A stretch of DNA of 64,000 nt, from the NCBI RefSeq assembly GCF_004916905.1, contig NZ_SDLV01000047.1, forward strand, positions 1 to 64,000, read 5' to 3'. Each line of letters opens with the position of its first letter. The first letter of the stretch is position 1. Source of the stretch: Chryseobacterium candidae (GTDB taxonomy: Bacteria > Bacteroidota > Bacteroidia > Flavobacteriales > Weeksellaceae). The notes under the pieces were generated by a model. That model did no database searches, had not been told where the DNA came from, and worked only from the letters and a program-made list of their open reading frames with translations. Below are positions 61,272 through 64,000 of the stretch, piece after piece. A program made the position numbers and the translations under genes.

Positions 61272-62459
61272 ATGAAAATAGTAGTAGGCCTCTCCGGAGG
61301 TGTAGATTCTAGTGTTACAGCATATTTGCTGCAGCAGCAAGGCCATGAGGTAGTGGCTTTATTCATGAGAAACTGGAACGATGCTTCCGTCACATTAGAA
61401 GATGAGTGTCCATGGATTGAGGACAGTAATGATGCCCTTATGGTGGCACAAAAGCTTGGAATTCCTTTCCAGGTGATCGACATGAGTGAACTTTACAAGG
61501 AACGCATTGTTGACTATATGTTTGCCGAATATGAAAAAGGCAGAACTCCCAACCCTGATGTATTGTGTAACAGAGAAGTAAAATTTGATGTTTTTATGAA
61601 GACCGCAATGTCTTTAGGAGCAGATAAAGTAGCAACAGGACATTATGCAAGGGTAAATTCTACTTTTGATGAAAACGGTAAAGAAATCTTCCACCTTCTG
61701 GCAGGAAAAGACAACAATAAAGACCAGTCTTATTTCCTTTGTCAGCTAAGTCAGGATCAGCTTTCAAAAGCGTTATTCCCGATTGGAGAACTTACAAAAC
61801 CTCAGGTAAGAGAAATTGCAAAAGAAATCGGGCTGGTAACAGCAGATAAAAAAGATTCTCAGGGGTTATGTTTTATCGGAAAAGTCAGTCTTCCTCAGTT
61901 TTTACAACAGCAATTAAAACCTAACGAAGGGGAAATTGTAGAAATTTTCAAAGATTCTCCTTTATTTTCGGAAGAAAAACCTGAATTCACCTCCAAAGAA
62001 GAAGAACTTGAGTTTTTATCAAGAAAAATCAATTATAAAAAATCTGACGGAAAAGTTATCGGGAAACATCAGGGAGCCCAGTTTTTCACGATCGGACAAA
62101 GTAAAGGTCTTGGTATAGGCGGGCACAAAGAAAGCTGTTTTATCATCTCCAGAGATATGGAAAACAACATTCTTTTCGTAGGAGAAGGAAGCCATTTTCC
62201 TGGGCTTCATAAAAAAGCTTTGAAAATTGACAATTCTGAACTGCACTGGGTTCGTGAAGATATGAGACTTCAGAACGGAGGATCTATGGAAGTAATGGCC
62301 AGATTCAGATACAGACAGCCTTTGCAGAAAGCGACGTTATATCAGTTTGAGAATGCTTTTTATATTGAATTTGACGAGCTTCAGTCTGCTATTGCCGAAG
62401 GACAGTTTGCTTCATGGTATATCGATGAGGAATTGATCGGTAGCGGCGTGATTTCATAA
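61272..62459 (+). CDS. mnmA: tRNA-specific 2-thiouridylase MnmA
   Basis: The 395-aa enzyme has the PP-loop GLSGGVDSSVTAYLL, the catalytic Cys in PNPDVLCNREVKFD, the second active Cys in DSQGLCFIGKVSL, and DQSYFLCQLSQDQL. It makes 2-thiouridine at tRNA position 34. A segment at about 225-256 is an acidic insertion (EEKPEFTSKEEELEFLSRKI). Length is normal for Bacteroidota. Confidence 0.96.
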   Translation: MKIVVGLSGGVDSSVTAYLLQQQGHEVVALFMRNWNDASVTLEDECPWIEDSNDALMVAQKLGIPFQVIDMSELYKERIVDYMFAEYEKGRTPNPDVLCNREVKFDVFMKTAMSLGADKVATGHYARVNSTFDENGKEIFHLLAGKDNNKDQSYFLCQLSQDQLSKALFPIGELTKPQVREIAKEIGLVTADKKDSQGLCFIGKVSLPQFLQQQLKPNEGEIVEIFKDSPLFSEEKPEFTSKEEELEFLSRKINYKKSDGKVIGKHQGAQFFTIGQSKGLGIGGHKESCFIISRDMENNILFVGEGSHFPGLHKKALKIDNSELHWVREDMRLQNGGSMEVMARFRYRQPLQKATLYQFENAFYIEFDELQSAIAEGQFASWYIDEELIGSGVIS

Positions 62460-62588
62460 GAGTTTTTGAATGAAGAGGTTTAAACTACATCGAAATTGTT
62501 TTTTAAAGAAAATAATTTTTTTAAAAATTTTCTGTAACGTTTTTTTTGTTCTCATACTTACTGAGTAAATAACAATAAAAATACTACT

Positions 62589-62798
62589 ATGAAAACATCT
62601 GCAAAAAACCAGTATGCTTATGTAAACAATATTCTGATTGCACTTGTATCCGCTATTTTCGGTTATAATTTTTATCAGGCCATTGTGCATCCGGAAAAAT
62701 CCAATATCGCGATCAGTCTTATTTTAGTAGTCCTGACTTCCGTTATGGTTCGAAAATATGGCTATCAGCAGGTAAAAGAAGAAAAGAAAGATATTTAA
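62589..62798 (+). CDS. Small two-helix membrane protein
   Basis: The 69-aa protein has two hydrophobic segments (NNILIALVSAIFGYNFYQAIV; IAISLILVVLTSVMVRKYGY) and charged ends. No family is recognised. The following hairpin supports a real single-gene transcript. Confidence 0.6.
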   Translation: MKTSAKNQYAYVNNILIALVSAIFGYNFYQAIVHPEKSNIAISLILVVLTSVMVRKYGYQQVKEEKKDI

Positions 62799-62816
62799 TA
62801 TCAAATAAACATTATA

Positions 62817-62850
62817 AAGCCCGGAACATTTTTGTTTCGGGTTTGTTTTT
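62817..62850 (+). terminator. Rho-independent terminator
   Basis: AAGCCCGGAACA / TGTTTCGGGTTT stem with G-T pairs and a 4-6 nt loop, then a T run, after the small membrane-protein gene. Confidence 0.8.
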
Positions 62851-62861
62851 AATAATGAATT

Positions 62862-63212
62862 TTACTTTATCTTTTCATTGACATGACTTGAGATAAAAAT
62901 CAATGTAACAATACATTCTGTTATTAAGATCATCAAAAGAAATCCAACAGGCCTTCCCAGCATAACTCCTCTGATAAGCTTGATAATTCCTAAGAGGAAA
63001 ATAAATCCTGCGAAATAATGTGTCGTACCTGAAATAGCTCCTTTCAAAGTTTTTAGAATGAAAAGCGAAGCATAAAATCCTGGAACCAGAATGAGATAGA
63101 ACTTCAAAAAGTCAGGTCCTTTAAGAATAACCGGATTAAATGTCTGATGGACTGCCATAAGCCATATAAAGCCTATCACAACCGGAACTGAATGAATGAT
63201 GAATTTTTTCAT
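62862..63212 (-). CDS. Small multipass membrane protein
   Basis: The protein of about 116 aa has four hydrophobic segments (HSVPVVIGFIWLMAVH; FLKFYLILVPGFYASLFIL; YFAGFIFLLGIIKLI; VGFLLMILITECIVTLIFIS). A longer frame from 63302 reads the complement of the neighbouring Gly/Cys codons and is an artefact, so ATG 63212 is used. It follows the Gly/Cys-rich gene after 14 bp. Confidence 0.65.
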   Translation of the reverse strand: MKKFIIHSVPVVIGFIWLMAVHQTFNPVILKGPDFLKFYLILVPGFYASLFILKTLKGAISGTTHYFAGFIFLLGIIKLIRGVMLGRPVGFLLMILITECIVTLIFISSHVNEKIK

Positions 63213-63226
63213 AATGGTTAGTTTTA

Positions 63227-63955
63227 TTATCCTCCACAACCACCGCAACCACCGCAGCCGCCTCCACAACCATCTCCTCCGCTGCAGCTTGAGCCACCAC
63301 AACTTCCTCCGTCATTATTTTGCTTATCTTTTCTGTTAGCGTCAGAAAACTCCTGATCTCCTATAATTGAAACAATAGTTCCCAGAATGAAAATAATCCC
63401 GAATACAACTCCAATAACCATTAACCCTGAAAAGTTATCTCCTTCTGTACACGACAATAAAAGCAGTGACACAAATATTGGGGCTAAGAAGGCCATTTTT
63501 CTCAGCCAGGATTGTACTTTAGATTTTTTCTTAATTTCTTTCCAGATTTCTTGGGGCGCTTCTTGCCGGAAAACCTGCCGATAACTTGCTAAAGTATCTT
63601 CAAACCATTTCTGATGTTTTTCTTTCTCTGCGAATCCACCTTTCGAAGGATGATGATGAAGCGGTCTTTTTAAGATGTGGGGACAAAATTCCTCCCAATA
63701 ATTCTGGGTGTAGATCAGATGCATATGCCATACTTTATCCACAATTTTACTGGGAGAAGCTCCATGGGGAAGAATACAGCAGAGATACAGGAACTTTTTG
63801 TATTCTTCAATTGCTTTTCTTGCGAAATCAAGACTCCAGCGTTCTTCTTTGGCCAGCTTTTTTGAAAAAGGGAAATCAGCCCCGGGAGCATCAAGGGAAA
63901 ATGCCTGTATCCGGCTCCAGAGGCACTCATCTTTTACTATCATTTTTGTTTCCAT
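63227..63955 (-). CDS. Glycine-rich domain protein with Gly/Cys C-terminal tail
   Basis: The protein of about 242 aa has an N-terminal domain like the plant GRDP-related glycine-rich domain group (VDKVWHMHLIYTQNYWEEFC; LHHHPSKGG), with His residues suited to metal binding. Hydrophobic segments lie near 152-165 and 175-195, and the C-terminus is a tail rich in Gly and Cys (GGSCGGSSCSGGDGCGGGCG). The tail faces an unknown side. ATG 63955 is preferred over 63982. Confidence 0.75.
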   Translation of the reverse strand: METKMIVKDECLWSRIQAFSLDAPGADFPFSKKLAKEERWSLDFARKAIEEYKKFLYLCCILPHGASPSKIVDKVWHMHLIYTQNYWEEFCPHILKRPLHHHPSKGGFAEKEKHQKWFEDTLASYRQVFRQEAPQEIWKEIKKKSKVQSWLRKMAFLAPIFVSLLLLSCTEGDNFSGLMVIGVVFGIIFILGTIVSIIGDQEFSDANRKDKQNNDGGSCGGSSCSGGDGCGGGCGGCGGCGG

Positions 63956-64000
63956 TGTTTTGATTTTTGTTTTTCTATTCAAATATCAATGGATTATACA

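Noticed and set aside
62862..63302. Longer form of the small membrane protein with a Trp/Arg-rich start
   Set aside because: The extra 30 residues are an out-of-frame reading of the Gly/Cys codons of the neighbouring gene.

Overview
The window looks like a chromosomal segment from a low-GC member of the Bacteroidota, most likely Chryseobacterium or a close relative in the Weeksellaceae. The evidence is AT-rich DNA, promoters of the Bacteroidota type (-7 TAnnTTTG, sometimes with -33 TTTG about 19 nt upstream), A-rich leaders instead of strong Shine-Dalgarno sites, tRNAs without encoded CCA, a zinc-finger-less AccD, a fused SpmA-SpmB and short double-glycine leader peptides. The genus is inferred from overall protein character, not from a marker gene.

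Positions 1-11442 are an accessory region read right to left. It starts with a 1224-aa uncharacterised protein, then a tail-fibre-like 498-aa protein, two small proteins, and a 743-aa polymorphic toxin with a C-terminal toxin domain. A tight cassette follows: a putative immunity protein and a LOG-fold protein. Directly after the LOG stop codon lies an orphan toxin C-terminus, a YwqJ-type deaminase that still carries a copy of the pre-toxin junction found inside the 743-aa toxin. Three tandem SUKH-3-type immunity genes follow, the last truncated beside a decayed IS630-type transposase. There is no capsid, portal, terminase, sheath, baseplate, VgrG or Rhs gene, so this is a candidate for an undescribed toxin-delivery locus with Rhs-like toxin-tip replacement.

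Positions 11733-64000 are mostly core genome: a compact operon (metalloprotease-like protein, CsaA-type tRNA-binding protein, PolB-type exonuclease, MIP18-family Fe-S protein); sulfurtransferase, HMG-CoA lyase and peptidase T; a Bcr-type exporter with an AraC regulator; thiL and a thioesterase; secreted and lipoprotein genes; mutS; bestrophin and TrmH-type genes; CBS protein with NAD kinase; aldolase; accD; SpmAB; an exbB-exbD-tonB operon; a DUF885 lipoprotein; nth and bcp with overlapping divergent promoters; a tolC-sprT-manC cluster; folC; two identical tRNA-Val(TAC) genes; three glycosyltransferase genes and sufE; clpC; an outer-membrane barrel; mnmA; and a Gly/Cys-rich membrane protein.

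Intergenic DNA holds several dispersed palindromic repeats (a GGCTAAAGCC pair seen twice, a long hairpin element with an apparent relative elsewhere, and oppositely oriented heptamer arrays around a four-helix-bundle gene) and many rho-independent terminators. Two short genes encode double-glycine leader peptides with Cys-bearing tails, far from any recognisable transporter. No rRNA, CRISPR array or replication origin was seen.
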